Source: SAR324 cluster bacterium (GTDB lineage: Bacteria > SAR324 > XYD2-FULL-50-16 > HCM1). From it: a DNA stretch of 64,000 bases. A program made the translations under genes and the position numbers. Below are positions 53,879 through 63,186 of this stretch, piece after piece (positions within the stretch are counted from its first letter, which is position 1; each line of letters opens with the position of its first letter). Under the pieces are notes generated by a model. It was not told the origin of the DNA and ran no database searches. It saw nothing but the letters and a program-made list of their open reading frames with translations. The stretch covers positions 1-64,000 of the forward strand of contig PUHO01000008.1 in NCBI GenBank assembly GCA_002995645.1, in the 5' to 3' direction.

Positions 53879-55083
53879 ATGTCTTTTATATAAAGGTTAG
53901 TAAAGGAAGTAAAATCAAAGTTTTCTTTTTGAATAAGCTTGTCTAGTGGATATAATGCCTCTTCGTTTGCTTGCGGTAAGCGCCCTGTTGTTAAAAATAA
54001 TTTTTCATTTAAGTCTAGATCTAAATCAGGGAGCCCTTTAAGTTTTTCTCTGTATTCATTCATATAGTTGATTTGTAAGAAAGAACCAAAAGTATTAATT
54101 TTGTTGTAAAAACAAAGAATAAAGAAAATGAGAAATAAACCCGGACAAAGTTCGTTGTTTTGTAAGCGTGTAAGCATCTCTTCTTTGTCTAGGTTAGCCT
54201 CGTTTGTTTTTAAAGTGAATTTATCCCAATGAGCAATAGTAATGCGTCTTTTCTTTTTATATTCTTCGTTAAGAAGAAACGAAAAAGGTTCAAATCCCAG
54301 TTGCTGTTTTAATGCCGCTTGTTTTGTTGCGTCAAAAAATAAGGAATATAGAAAGTGATTCTTATCTTGTAAAGCAAGGATAAGATATTGTGTGACAACT
54401 AAGTTAATATCAAAAATAAAAACAGGACGTTGAAAAAAAAGCGATTGTATTTTAGCTGCGTTTTTTGTTGCCCATACGGAAAATAAACTAGCTTCACTTG
54501 GCGGGATAAGCAAATTTTGCACGTCCGGAAGTAAAGCTTGCCAAACGCCTATATGTTCCTTGTTGATTTTTGTGCCGTATACTAATTGATCTCTTTCTTT
54601 TCCAGTAAGAAAATTAATCCTTTTTTCTGTTTCGCCGTGATTCTCTCTTTCTTGTTGTGCTTTACGTTGCTTTGTGTAAACTGCATTATTTTGCAAAAGT
54701 AGTGACTCAAAGCTAGTAGACTGAAAACATAAGGCCCCGCTCCATGCCGGATTAGAAAAGGCAACGCCTGCATTAGCTCCTATAATATACGGTGTGTTGA
54801 TCGGCAAAGCGCATAAAGATAGCGCGTCTATTGTTGAAAAAGTAGGTCCGTGTGTTAATGCCGTATGGTGCGAAGTTTGTAAGCTTCCTGTTTGACTGAT
54901 TGTTGTTATAATTGTATTAATTTCTTGTTCGCTATAGTTTTGCTTTGTTAAAGCAAGGATAAATGCTTGTTCTAGCAACGGTTCTAGCGTGCAAGCACGA
55001 CTATTTTCATAGACTAGGTTCATATAGTCTATGGTCTTCCAATTTTGATATTTTTCAAACAAAGAGCAAAACAAAGCAGACAT
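53833..55083 (-). CDS. Conserved-looking hypothetical protein (416 aa)
   Basis: Not recognised. No signal peptide; one hydrophobic stretch near residues 315-325 (LFLIFFILCFY) may be buried or a TM. Residues about 75-120 (SHHTALTHGPTFSTIDALSL, INTPYIIGANAGVAFSNPAW) have the look of an enzyme active region with a His pair. The ATG at 55083 is 4 bp after the mpl stop, so mpl, this gene and the small membrane protein form one minus-strand unit. The context with mpl may hint at cell-wall or precursor metabolism, but no function is claimed. Confidence 0.65.
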   Translation of the reverse strand: MSALFCSLFEKYQNWKTIDYMNLVYENSRACTLEPLLEQAFILALTKQNYSEQEINTIITTISQTGSLQTSHHTALTHGPTFSTIDALSLCALPINTPYIIGANAGVAFSNPAWSGALCFQSTSFESLLLQNNAVYTKQRKAQQERENHGETEKRINFLTGKERDQLVYGTKINKEHIGVWQALLPDVQNLLIPPSEASLFSVWATKNAAKIQSLFFQRPVFIFDINLVVTQYLILALQDKNHFLYSLFFDATKQAALKQQLGFEPFSFLLNEEYKKKRRITIAHWDKFTLKTNEANLDKEEMLTRLQNNELCPGLFLIFFILCFYNKINTFGSFLQINYMNEYREKLKGLPDLDLDLNEKLFLTTGRLPQANEEALYPLDKLIQKENFDFTSFTNLYIKDIWNPIKQRIQKNKQK

Positions 55084-55087
55084 AGTT

Positions 55088-56497
55088 TTACACTATTAAA
55101 GACGTGGCTAGCGTGTGAGGCAAGCCGCCAAAATCACCTTGACTCATACAAAGGACAATATCATTTTTTTGTATGTTCCCTTGGACTTGCGCTTGTATTT
55201 CTTCAAGTGAATCAGCAAGGTAAGCTTGCTTTTGATTGGCTTGTAAAGTTTGTTGCACTTGCGTTAAATTTAATCGTTTTTCCGGTGCAATTCGTTGCGG
55301 ACGATGTAACTTATATAAATAGACAAAATTAGCTTCGTCAAACGCAGTTGGCAAGGTGTCTTGGTGATCGTTTCTAATACAAGTATTACTTCGCGGTTCA
55401 AATAAAACGTGTAGTTTCGCAGTTGGGAAAGCTTGTTTTAAAGCATGGATAGAAGCGCGAATAGCCGTTGGATGATGTGCAAAATCATCAAAAACAAGGA
55501 GCTCTGTTTGCGTTGGAATAGAGTTCATTCGTCGTCTTACGCCTTTGAAAGATTGCAAGCCTTCTTGTATAGTTTGTAGCGGGATATTAGCTTCTAAGGC
55601 ATTTAAAATTGCCGCCGTGGCATTACGTACGTAAATCTCACCAAGTAAAGGTATAGTAAAAGAATAGGTTTTTTGTTGGTACGTCAATTCCCATGTTGTG
55701 CTAAGTGAATTTTTTTCTACTTCTATATTATGTATATACGCTTCGCAATCTTCGTTCGTGCCAAAACGAACAACAGGGCAAAAAGCGTGCTTAACAACGG
55801 CAAGGGCGTTTGTATCGTCTCCATTAACAAAGATTTTACCAGTACGAGGCATTTGTCGTAACATGAAAATAAATGATTTTTTAATATCTTCTATAGAGTC
55901 AAAAATATCAGCATGATCAAATTCAATATTGTTAATAACCAGTAATTCAGGTAGGTAGTGAAAGAATTTAGATCGTTTATCAAAGAAAGCCGAGTCGTAC
56001 TCGTCGCCTTCAATAATAAAGTAGCCGTTTTTATTTTTACAAGCTTGCGCCGATACAGGGAAGTTTTCTGCTTTTCCACCTAGAAAAAAACCGCAATCTT
56101 GTTTTGCATAAGTAAATAGATGTGCCGTTAAACTTGTTGTTGTTGTTTTGCCATGCGTTCCGGTAATAACAATAGGACAGTTCCCACGAATAAACGTATT
56201 TTTCAATACTTCCGACATAGATTGATAGAATAAACGCTGTTCAAGTACGTATTCTACTTCTTCATTACCACGACTTAGCGCATTGCCAATGACTACTATA
56301 TCCGGATGAGGCAATAAGTTTTCTTTTTTATATCCGTTTGTAAAATCAATTTGTTGCTCTTCAAGCATAGTTGACATAGGCGGGTATACGTTGGCATCAG
56401 AACCGGTTACTTTATACCCTGATTGTTTTAGCAAAATAGCTAAAGTTGCCATTGCACTGCCGGCAACACCGCAAAAATGAAAATGTTTTTGTTTCAT
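55088..56497 (-). CDS. mpl: UDP-MurNAc:L-Ala-gamma-D-Glu-meso-DAP ligase Mpl
   Basis: A 469-residue Mur ligase that re-attaches recycled tripeptide to UDP-MurNAc. The N-terminal Rossmann domain is FHFCGVAGSAMATLAILLKQSGYKVTGSD; the ATP loop is VITGTHGKTTTTSL. IIEGDEYDSAFFDKRSKF and INNIEFDHADIF are typical of Mpl and less so of MurC. It indicates meso-DAP peptidoglycan and wall recycling. Length matches Mpl (about 460). Confidence 0.9.
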   Translation of the reverse strand: MKQKHFHFCGVAGSAMATLAILLKQSGYKVTGSDANVYPPMSTMLEEQQIDFTNGYKKENLLPHPDIVVIGNALSRGNEEVEYVLEQRLFYQSMSEVLKNTFIRGNCPIVITGTHGKTTTTSLTAHLFTYAKQDCGFFLGGKAENFPVSAQACKNKNGYFIIEGDEYDSAFFDKRSKFFHYLPELLVINNIEFDHADIFDSIEDIKKSFIFMLRQMPRTGKIFVNGDDTNALAVVKHAFCPVVRFGTNEDCEAYIHNIEVEKNSLSTTWELTYQQKTYSFTIPLLGEIYVRNATAAILNALEANIPLQTIQEGLQSFKGVRRRMNSIPTQTELLVFDDFAHHPTAIRASIHALKQAFPTAKLHVLFEPRSNTCIRNDHQDTLPTAFDEANFVYLYKLHRPQRIAPEKRLNLTQVQQTLQANQKQAYLADSLEEIQAQVQGNIQKNDIVLCMSQGDFGGLPHTLATSLIV

Positions 56498-56984
56498 ATA
56501 GATAGTAGTTTTATTAACGAGTAAGGCGCTAAAATAAAGCGTATATAACGTATCTTATGATAAGGTAAGTTATTCTTTCTTGCAAGAGGCTTTTACTATG
56601 AGTTTTTGCTTTTATTATATAATTTAAGTAGGCTAATTTATTTGTAAAAAAATAAAAAATCGCAAAGGTGAAAATTGAACGGTTTATGCATATTAACATA
56701 ACGAAGTTTATAAGTTAAACTTGTGAAGAGGTTAAAACGTAGTGCAAAAATAAACGCAAATACGGGGAAAAGCAAGTTAAAACAGGGCAATTGAAGGGGT
56801 AGTAGCTTCTAGCGGCAAGCTGTTTAAAGGTATCTTTATTATACCGACTTTACGTTTGCCTAGTAAAAAAAATATAAAACGAATCTATATTTTTTCTTTG
56901 TTTTATTTGACAATCATACAAGCTTTAGTGTAGACTTTATCAGTATTATAAATAATTTTATTAACTATTTCATTAAACTCACTT
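56498..56984. other. Intergenic region between mpl and rpsA with a promoter
   Basis: About 490 bp without an ORF or RNA gene that I recognise (no tmRNA, SRP RNA or RNase P core). Near its right end a perfect -35 TTGACA (56907-56912) is followed after 18 bp by TAGACT (56931-56936), a reasonable rpsA promoter 49 bp before the start codon. GGGGTAGTAGCTTC with nearby complementary segments at 56800-56830 shows no clear structure. Confidence 0.5.
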
Positions 56985-58763
56985 ATGACTAACTCTTTTA
57001 ACTCTGCAGTTCACGATAGTAAAATCGAATTTTCACATGAAGAAGTCAATTTTGAAGATTTCTTAGCAGAGAGTCTTAACGATATTCTTACTAACAATAT
57101 AATTAAAAGTAAAGTTCTAGCAATAACAAAGGATTTTGTTACTGTTGGCTTTGGCTATAAATCAGAAGGGCAAATACCGGTTCACGAATTTGCAAACGAT
57201 CAACCGCTATCTATCCAAGTAGGGGATACGATTGACGTATATTTGGAATATCTAGAGGACAGTAAAGGACAAGTCATTGTTTCTAAAGAAAAAGCAGATA
57301 AATTACGTATCTGGGAAGAAGTGGCTAAAATCCAAGAAGAAGGCGGCACAATTGAAGGGACTATTACTTCTCGCATTAAAGGCGGCTTAGCTGTTGATAT
57401 TGGTATTAAAGCGTTCTTACCTGGCTCACAAGTAGACCTTAGACCAGTTCGTAACCTAGATAAACTATTAGGCGAAACATTTACATTTCAAGTATTAAAA
57501 TGTAATCCGTCTCGTGGCAACGTGGTTCTTTCTCGTCGTTCTATCCTTGAAGAGGAGCGCAAAGAGAAACGACAACAAACACTTGTTTTATTGGAAAAAA
57601 ATTCTTTATTAAAAGGTTATGTAAAAAATATTACAGACTACGGTTTATTTATCGACCTTGGCGGTATAGACGGTCTGCTTCATATTACGGACATGACTTG
57701 GGGAAGAGTGGTTCATCCGTCGGCTATGTATTCTGTTGGTGATGAAATTGAAGTTATTGTTCTTAACTACGATCTAGAAACAGAAAAAGTATCATTAGGA
57801 TTAAAACAAAAATTCAGCAATCCATGGGATACAGTGCTAGAAAAATATCCAATCGGAACAGAAATAGAAGGCAAAGTTGTTAACTTAACGCCATACGGTG
57901 CTTTTATTGAAATTGAACCGGGCATTGAAGGCTTAGTTCACGTTTCTGAAATGTCGTGGGTTAAAAAATCAAGAAAACCAAACTTCTTTGTTGAAATTGG
58001 CGAGACTGTAAAAGCAGTTATTAAAAACGTTGAAATTGATCGTCGTCGTATTTCTTTATCTATCCGCGATACGTTGGTTAATCCTTGGCAAGCGCTTGCT
58101 GAAAAATATAGTATAAATTCACAAGTAACAGGCGTTATTCGTAACGTAACTAATTTTGGTGTGTTTGTTGGCTTAGAAGACGATGTTGACGGCTTAGTTC
58201 ATACGTCTGATATTTCTTGGTCACAAGTGCCAATTGATCCAACTACGTTATATGAAAAAGATCAAGAAATAGAAGTTAAAATCTTAAATATTGACGTAGA
58301 AAATCAAAGATTGTCTTTAGGCATAAAACAAACAAAAGAAAACGTTTGGGAAGTGAATGCAGATCAGTTTGAAGAAGGCAATGTTTACGAAGGAAAAATT
58401 GTTTATTTCCTAGATAGTGGTATGCTTATTGAGTTAAAACCACAACTTGAAGGATTCTTATCTTTTTATGCTTTTGAAGGTGATCTTGGGAAAAATCCGG
58501 AAAAAATCAAAGAATTGCATGAACTAGGTTCGACTATATCTGTGAAAGTTAAAGCGTTCGATCCTTCTGCACAAAAATTTGTTTTACAATTGCCAAATAG
58601 CGAAGTAGCAACAGAAGAAAAAGACGATGAAATCCCAACAAACTATGAAAGTGTCCCAGATAAAGAAGATATCAAAGACAACAAAATAGGCATTTGGGCA
58701 GAAGCTGAAGCAGAAGTAAAACAAAACGACGAAGCAGCACCAGCGGAAGAAGGTAAGGAATAA
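56985..58763 (+). CDS. rpsA: 30S ribosomal protein S1
   Basis: A 592-residue protein with six S1/OB-fold repeats spaced about 85 residues apart, the long proteobacterial form. Repeats 3-5 have the clearest signatures: GYVKNITDYGLFIDLGGIDG, GKVVNLTPYGAFIEIEPGIEG, GVIRNVTNFGVFVGLEDDVDG. The C-terminus is an acidic Glu/Ala/Asp tail. S1 brings mRNA to the 30S subunit, which matters here since many genes lack a clear Shine-Dalgarno sequence. Confidence 0.97.
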   Translation: MTNSFNSAVHDSKIEFSHEEVNFEDFLAESLNDILTNNIIKSKVLAITKDFVTVGFGYKSEGQIPVHEFANDQPLSIQVGDTIDVYLEYLEDSKGQVIVSKEKADKLRIWEEVAKIQEEGGTIEGTITSRIKGGLAVDIGIKAFLPGSQVDLRPVRNLDKLLGETFTFQVLKCNPSRGNVVLSRRSILEEERKEKRQQTLVLLEKNSLLKGYVKNITDYGLFIDLGGIDGLLHITDMTWGRVVHPSAMYSVGDEIEVIVLNYDLETEKVSLGLKQKFSNPWDTVLEKYPIGTEIEGKVVNLTPYGAFIEIEPGIEGLVHVSEMSWVKKSRKPNFFVEIGETVKAVIKNVEIDRRRISLSIRDTLVNPWQALAEKYSINSQVTGVIRNVTNFGVFVGLEDDVDGLVHTSDISWSQVPIDPTTLYEKDQEIEVKILNIDVENQRLSLGIKQTKENVWEVNADQFEEGNVYEGKIVYFLDSGMLIELKPQLEGFLSFYAFEGDLGKNPEKIKELHELGSTISVKVKAFDPSAQKFVLQLPNSEVATEEKDDEIPTNYESVPDKEDIKDNKIGIWAEAEAEVKQNDEAAPAEEGKE

Positions 58764-58778
58764 TTCAAGGGGCTTCAT

Positions 58779-59495
58779 GTGGTTTCTTTGCTCTCTGTTT
58801 ATAGACCGACAAACTATAAAGAAAAAATAAAGTCGCCATTATTCATGGCGATTATATTTTCTTTTGTTCTACATATGGGGTTGTTGCCCTTGTTAAATGT
58901 AAATTTTTTTGAAGAAAAACCAAAGATTTTACATATACAATTAAAGCAACTAACTCCACCAGTAAAACCGATAGTAAAGAAACAACCTGCATTAGCGGCA
59001 AAAAGCAAGAAAGTTCAGCATACGGCGAAAAAAAGGGAAATAGGCAATTTATGGGAGCCACCATCGGTAAGCGCCCCGTCTATGAACGTTAAGTCAAAGC
59101 AATATGCTGTTGCAAAAAATAAGTTAGTTAATGATTTTGTTGGAACTAGCAAACTTCGCAAAAAAAAGCATTCTGTTGCAGAATCGCAAGCCGCAAGCAA
59201 AACAAGAGGCAACAATAGTTTTATTGCACAAGACTCGCAGCAAACAGTCTTAGGCAATCGTAAAATTATATTCCGTCCGCCTAATCCCAAATTACATATC
59301 CCGGAAACAGTGAGCGTAGCTTTTCGCATTACCGTTTTACCAAACGGCGTTGTTAGTAAAGTAGTACCGTTGAAAAAACGTAACGCTAAACTAGAACAAA
59401 TAGCAAAACAGCTTTTGTTCCGTTATCGATTTGAAAGCATTACTGATGACGTAGTGCAAAAAGGGGTGTTTACTATTGTTCTGAAAAGAAATTAA
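58779..59495 (+). CDS. TonB-like energy transducer
   Basis: A 238-residue protein. The GTG at 58779 follows AAGGGG at a 6-nt distance. A TM lies at about 23-43 (FMAIIFSFVLHMGLLPLL), then a Pro/Lys-rich periplasmic spacer (TPPVKPIVKKQP) and a C-terminal TonB-type domain at about 165-238 (VSVAFRITVLPNGVVSKVVPLKK, LFRYRFESI). It could energise outer-membrane receptors with ExbB/ExbD, which are not in the window. It is 15 bp after rpsA. The end overlaps the convergent SDR gene by 4 bp. Confidence 0.78.
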   Translation: MVSLLSVYRPTNYKEKIKSPLFMAIIFSFVLHMGLLPLLNVNFFEEKPKILHIQLKQLTPPVKPIVKKQPALAAKSKKVQHTAKKREIGNLWEPPSVSAPSMNVKSKQYAVAKNKLVNDFVGTSKLRKKKHSVAESQAASKTRGNNSFIAQDSQQTVLGNRKIIFRPPNPKLHIPETVSVAFRITVLPNGVVSKVVPLKKRNAKLEQIAKQLLFRYRFESITDDVVQKGVFTIVLKRN

Positions 59496-60214
59496 AGACT
59501 ATAGCCACCACTTGCAAGGATATGCGTTCCCGTTATGTATACGTTACGAGAAACGATTAAATCGTGAATGGTAGGCGCAAAATCAAGATGTGTGCCAAAC
59601 CGTTGTTGCGGAATAAAGGTAGCCGGATTAACGTCTGTTTTTGTAATAGAGTTGGCAAGGATTCCTGGAGCAATGGCATTAACGGCAATATTGTCTTTAC
59701 CCCATTCAACGGCAAGTTGTCTTGTAAGTTGTAAAATAGCATTTTTGCTAATATGGTAAGCCGGAGATTTGCTATAGCCAATATGTTCGGCATGGGAATA
59801 GGTAAAGAAAAATAAATGAGCAAAATCGTTTGCTTGTAGCAAAGGAAAGCAAGCTTGGGAAAAGAGAAAAGACGAATCCAAGTTTGCCGAAAGAATAGAG
59901 CGCCACTGGCTAAAGCTAGTATTTTGTAACGGTTGTTCTAAATACGGACCGTATGAGTGAATGGCACAATCTAGTTTAGTAGTAACTTGCCGAACACGAT
60001 CAAAAGTTTGTGTTACGGCTTGTTCTTTTTGAAGATCAATTTGAAAAAGACGTAAAGAAGAAGGGTATTGTTGTAATAGCTTTTCTAATTTTTCTTTTTG
60101 CGAATGATAAAAGGCAATAACAAAAAAATTTTGCCTTAAAAAATAGGCAGTTAGGTCATAACCTGTACGACTTGAGGCGCTACTAATAAGAATTGAAAAT
60201 TTATGACTAGACAT
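59492..60214 (-). CDS. Short-chain dehydrogenase/reductase (SDR)
   Basis: A 240-residue Rossmann enzyme. The cofactor loop SSASSRTGYDLTAYF is a variant of TGxxxGIG. The catalytic Tyr and Lys are in YHISK (about 152-156) after FTYSHAEHIGYSKSP, and AVEWGKDNIAVNAIAPGIL is typical of classical SDRs. The variant glycine loop recalls FolM/pteridine reductases, with FabG-like as the other option. It is convergent with the TonB-like gene and divergent from purF. The substrate is unknown. Confidence 0.85.
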   Translation of the reverse strand: MSSHKFSILISSASSRTGYDLTAYFLRQNFFVIAFYHSQKEKLEKLLQQYPSSLRLFQIDLQKEQAVTQTFDRVRQVTTKLDCAIHSYGPYLEQPLQNTSFSQWRSILSANLDSSFLFSQACFPLLQANDFAHLFFFTYSHAEHIGYSKSPAYHISKNAILQLTRQLAVEWGKDNIAVNAIAPGILANSITKTDVNPATFIPQQRFGTHLDFAPTIHDLIVSRNVYITGTHILASGGYSL

Positions 60215-60314
60215 TATAAAAAAAAGAAAGTAGTATAGTATAATTCAATATAAAATTATACGTGAAATAAAGCAATTAGAAAATTTTATCACCTAATAAT
60301 CATTTTACATATTT

Positions 60315-61730
60315 ATGTGTGGCATTTTTGGCATAACAGGTAATAAGCACGGCAAGTTACTGTTTCCATTATCTTTAAAAGCATTACAACATCGCGGTCA
60401 TGATGCAGCTGGCGTTGCCGGTTTCACTTCAAAAAATCCATACACAATTGAAGGTGTTAAAGGTTTGGGTAAAGTTAGCAACCATGTTAATACAAAAACG
60501 CTAGAGAAGTTTTTAAGTAACACGCTTATAGGGCATACAAGGTATGCAACACGTAATCAAGCTAGCTCTTCTCGTGAAATCCATCCTCATTTTCGTTATA
60601 GTTTACAAGGTAAAGTTGCTCTTGTGACAAACGGAGATTTAAAATATACCGACGACAATCTTGCTTATCTCAAAAAACATAACGTTCGCTTATATACTGG
60701 GAACGATGCTGAAATGATAGCCTCGTTAATCCAACTTAAATATGATTTAGGTGAAGGAAGTATGAGCGAAGTAATTGCTAAAGTCATGCCGGAATTGCAA
60801 GGCGGATTTTCTGCTTTGTTGCTACATGAAGATAAAGATTGTATGTATGCGTTTCGCGATCCTTGGGGCATTCGTCCTCTTTATGTTGCTACTTTTGTTG
60901 TAGACGGAGAAAAAAGTTACGCCGTTTCATCAGAAACTTGTTCGTTTGATTTGATACATCGTTATCATAACCATACTTGCGAAGATGAAAATACAGAAAT
61001 GTCTTATCGTGCCGTAGCGCCTGGAGAAATTATTGTCCTTGAAAAAGGAAAAGAAATACAATCGTCTTTTATTGCAGAAAGAAAAGAAAAGAACATAGGT
61101 TGTGTTTTTGAAACAGTATATTTTTCAAGACCGGATTCAAAGCAAGATTATGAAAGTTTCCAAAAAATACGGCAACGAATGGGAGAAATGTTATACGAAG
61201 AAAACCCTATAGAAGCGGATATAGTCACTGCCGTTCCTAAAGGGGGGATTCCTGCTGCCGTTGGTTATGCCTGTAAGTCAAAAACGCCGTATGCTATTGG
61301 TGTTTTAGAAGAACCGTCTAATGGTGGCGTACGTTCTTTTATCACTAACGAAGGCGATCGTAAATCATTAGCGCGTATGAAATACAATATATTAAACGAT
61401 ATTGTAGAAGCAAAACGCGTTGTTGTTGTTGACGATTCTATTGTTCGCGGAACAACGGCTAAACTTCTTGTTAAAAACTTATTTGAAGCCGGAGCAAAGG
61501 AAGTGCACTTGCGTATACCTTGCCCGCCTTATTCTTTCGCCTGTCACTACGGCGTGGAAACGAAGGACCCTGAGAAATTAATATCTCATAAAGCAACGGT
61601 AGACGAAATTTGCAAGAAACTAGGCGCCACTTCGTTATGTTATTTAAGTTTAGACGGATTGTATAAAGCAATTGGAAAAGAAAGAAATTTATTTTGTGAC
61701 GAATGTTTAACAAACAAACAACCTTTTTAG
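60315..61730 (+). CDS. purF: Amidophosphoribosyltransferase PurF
   Basis: A 471-residue enzyme for the first step of purine synthesis. The N-terminal glutaminase starts MCGIFGITG with the catalytic Cys2 exposed after Met removal, and there is no propeptide. HRGHDAAGVAG, GHTRYATRNQASS and NGDLKYTDD are present. The phosphoribosyltransferase part has VVVVDDSIVRGTTAKLLV as PRPP loop. Cysteines near the C-terminus (IPCPPYSFACHYG, FCDECL) match forms with an Fe-S cluster only in part. It is 40 bp before nuoA. Confidence 0.96.
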   Translation: MCGIFGITGNKHGKLLFPLSLKALQHRGHDAAGVAGFTSKNPYTIEGVKGLGKVSNHVNTKTLEKFLSNTLIGHTRYATRNQASSSREIHPHFRYSLQGKVALVTNGDLKYTDDNLAYLKKHNVRLYTGNDAEMIASLIQLKYDLGEGSMSEVIAKVMPELQGGFSALLLHEDKDCMYAFRDPWGIRPLYVATFVVDGEKSYAVSSETCSFDLIHRYHNHTCEDENTEMSYRAVAPGEIIVLEKGKEIQSSFIAERKEKNIGCVFETVYFSRPDSKQDYESFQKIRQRMGEMLYEENPIEADIVTAVPKGGIPAAVGYACKSKTPYAIGVLEEPSNGGVRSFITNEGDRKSLARMKYNILNDIVEAKRVVVVDDSIVRGTTAKLLVKNLFEAGAKEVHLRIPCPPYSFACHYGVETKDPEKLISHKATVDEICKKLGATSLCYLSLDGLYKAIGKERNLFCDECLTNKQPF

Positions 61731-61770
61731 GTAGTGTTTTTATTAATATCTTTAATTTATAGAAAAACAT

Positions 61771-62163
61771 ATGCATGCCGGATTTGAATTAATATTTACT
61801 ATTTTAGCTTGTAGCACACTTCTTGTTTCTGTTAGTTTATATTTTACACGTTTTTTACGTGTTTCTAAACCAACAGAAGAAAAATTAAAAGTCTATGAAT
61901 GTGGAGAAGACAGTCAAGGCGTAGCTGCACACATAGTGCATTCTCGATTTTATCGTATAGCCATTGTGTTTTTAGTGTTTGATGTGGAAGTGATTTTTAT
62001 CTATCCTATAGCCGTTTTATTTAAAAGAGTAATTGATAGTGATATGGCAATGGTAGCTTTTGCTGAATTAGTAGCATTTGTATTTATTTTAGGTATTGGT
62101 TTTGTATACGCATGGAAAAAAGGTGCGTTATCATGGGACACAGATCATAAAACTTTTTTTTAA
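61771..62163 (+). CDS. nuoA: NADH-quinone oxidoreductase subunit A
   Basis: A 130-residue membrane subunit of complex I with three TMs (about 5-25, 66-88, 95-115). The conserved loop KLKVYECGEDSQG (about 36-48) with its Cys and the RFYRIAIVFLVFDVEVIFIYP stretch are diagnostic. First gene of nuoABCD. Confidence 0.96.
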   Translation: MHAGFELIFTILACSTLLVSVSLYFTRFLRVSKPTEEKLKVYECGEDSQGVAAHIVHSRFYRIAIVFLVFDVEVIFIYPIAVLFKRVIDSDMAMVAFAELVAFVFILGIGFVYAWKKGALSWDTDHKTFF

Positions 62164-62172
62164 CATAGGAAA

Positions 62173-62667
62173 ATGGATATACAAGAACGTAAAGATGGAT
62201 TAAGTGGAATTGTCTTGGGAAGTGTAGACGATCTACTAAATAAAGCAAGAGCTAATTCTCTTTTTTATATGTTATTTGGTTTAGCTTGTTGCGGTATAGA
62301 GTTAATGCAAACCGGGGGACCAAGAGCTGATGCCGATCGTTTTGGAGCTGTGCCAAGAGCAACGCCAAGGCAATCGGACGTTATGATTGTAGCCGGAACA
62401 GTAACTTTAAAAATGGCGGCAAGAGTAAAACGTTTATATGAACAAATGCCAGAACCAAGGTACGTTATTTCAATGGGTAGTTGTTCCAATTCAGGCGGTT
62501 TGTTTCAAGGCGGCTATTCTGTACTTCACGGCGTAGATCGCGTTATCCCTGTTGATATATATCTTCCCGGCTGTCCGCCAAGACCGGAAGCATTGCTTTC
62601 CGCGCTGATAGCTATCCAAGATAAAATTAAAAAAGAAAGAAAGTTTTCTGCTAAAAAACAGAAGTAA
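62173..62667 (+). CDS. nuoB: NADH-quinone oxidoreductase subunit B
   Basis: A 164-residue peripheral subunit that carries cluster N2, the last iron-sulfur centre before quinone. Cysteine ligands are the Cys pair in [11 protein letters not shown], the Cys in [10 protein letters not shown] and the Cys in [17 protein letters not shown] precedes the ATG. It is 9 bp after nuoA. Confidence 0.97.
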   Translation: MDIQERKDGLSGIVLGSVDDLLNKARANSLFYMLFGLACCGIELMQTGGPRADADRFGAVPRATPRQSDVMIVAGTVTLKMAARVKRLYEQMPEPRYVISMGSCSNSGGLFQGGYSVLHGVDRVIPVDIYLPGCPPRPEALLSALIAIQDKIKKERKFSAKKQK

Positions 62668-62692
62668 TTACTAGACTTATTATAGTTAAATA

Positions 62693-63181
62693 ATGGAACA
62701 ATATACCTATACTGAGATTATTGCAAATAATCCGGATATACAGTTAATAGAAGCGCAAGGGCAATATCGTATATTACTTAAAAACAAAGTAGATTTATAT
62801 AGTGTATTGCAAGAATTAAAAGAAAAATATGCTTTTGAAGTGCTCTCTACTTTAACGGCAACTCATGAAAATGAAACTTTTCGTGTTTTCTATAGTTTAA
62901 TGTCGTATAGTGAAAACACGGAAGCAACCATAGAAGTTTGCGTAGAGAGAGAAGAAGCAACTATAGCAAGCGTCGGTTCGCTTTGGACAAGCGCTTTGTG
63001 GTTGGAAAGAGAAGTATACGATTTATTTGGTATTTCTTTTACAAATCATCCAGATTTAAAACGCATTTTAATGCCGGAAGATTGGGAAGGACATCCTTTA
63101 TGTAAAGATTATGTTATTCCTGAATCTTATGGTGAAATTGATAATCGAGCTTCTGCTATTACGCAAGATTTTAATACATAA
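62693..63181 (+). CDS. nuoC: NADH-quinone oxidoreductase subunit C
   Basis: A 162-residue subunit (30-kDa type), separate from NuoD rather than fused. The signature EREVYDLFGISFTNHPDLKRI and the DWEGHPLCKDY end motif are clear. The N-terminal ferredoxin-like half is divergent. It is 5 bp before nuoD. Confidence 0.95.
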   Translation: MEQYTYTEIIANNPDIQLIEAQGQYRILLKNKVDLYSVLQELKEKYAFEVLSTLTATHENETFRVFYSLMSYSENTEATIEVCVEREEATIASVGSLWTSALWLEREVYDLFGISFTNHPDLKRILMPEDWEGHPLCKDYVIPESYGEIDNRASAITQDFNT

Positions 63182-63186
63182 TAGAT

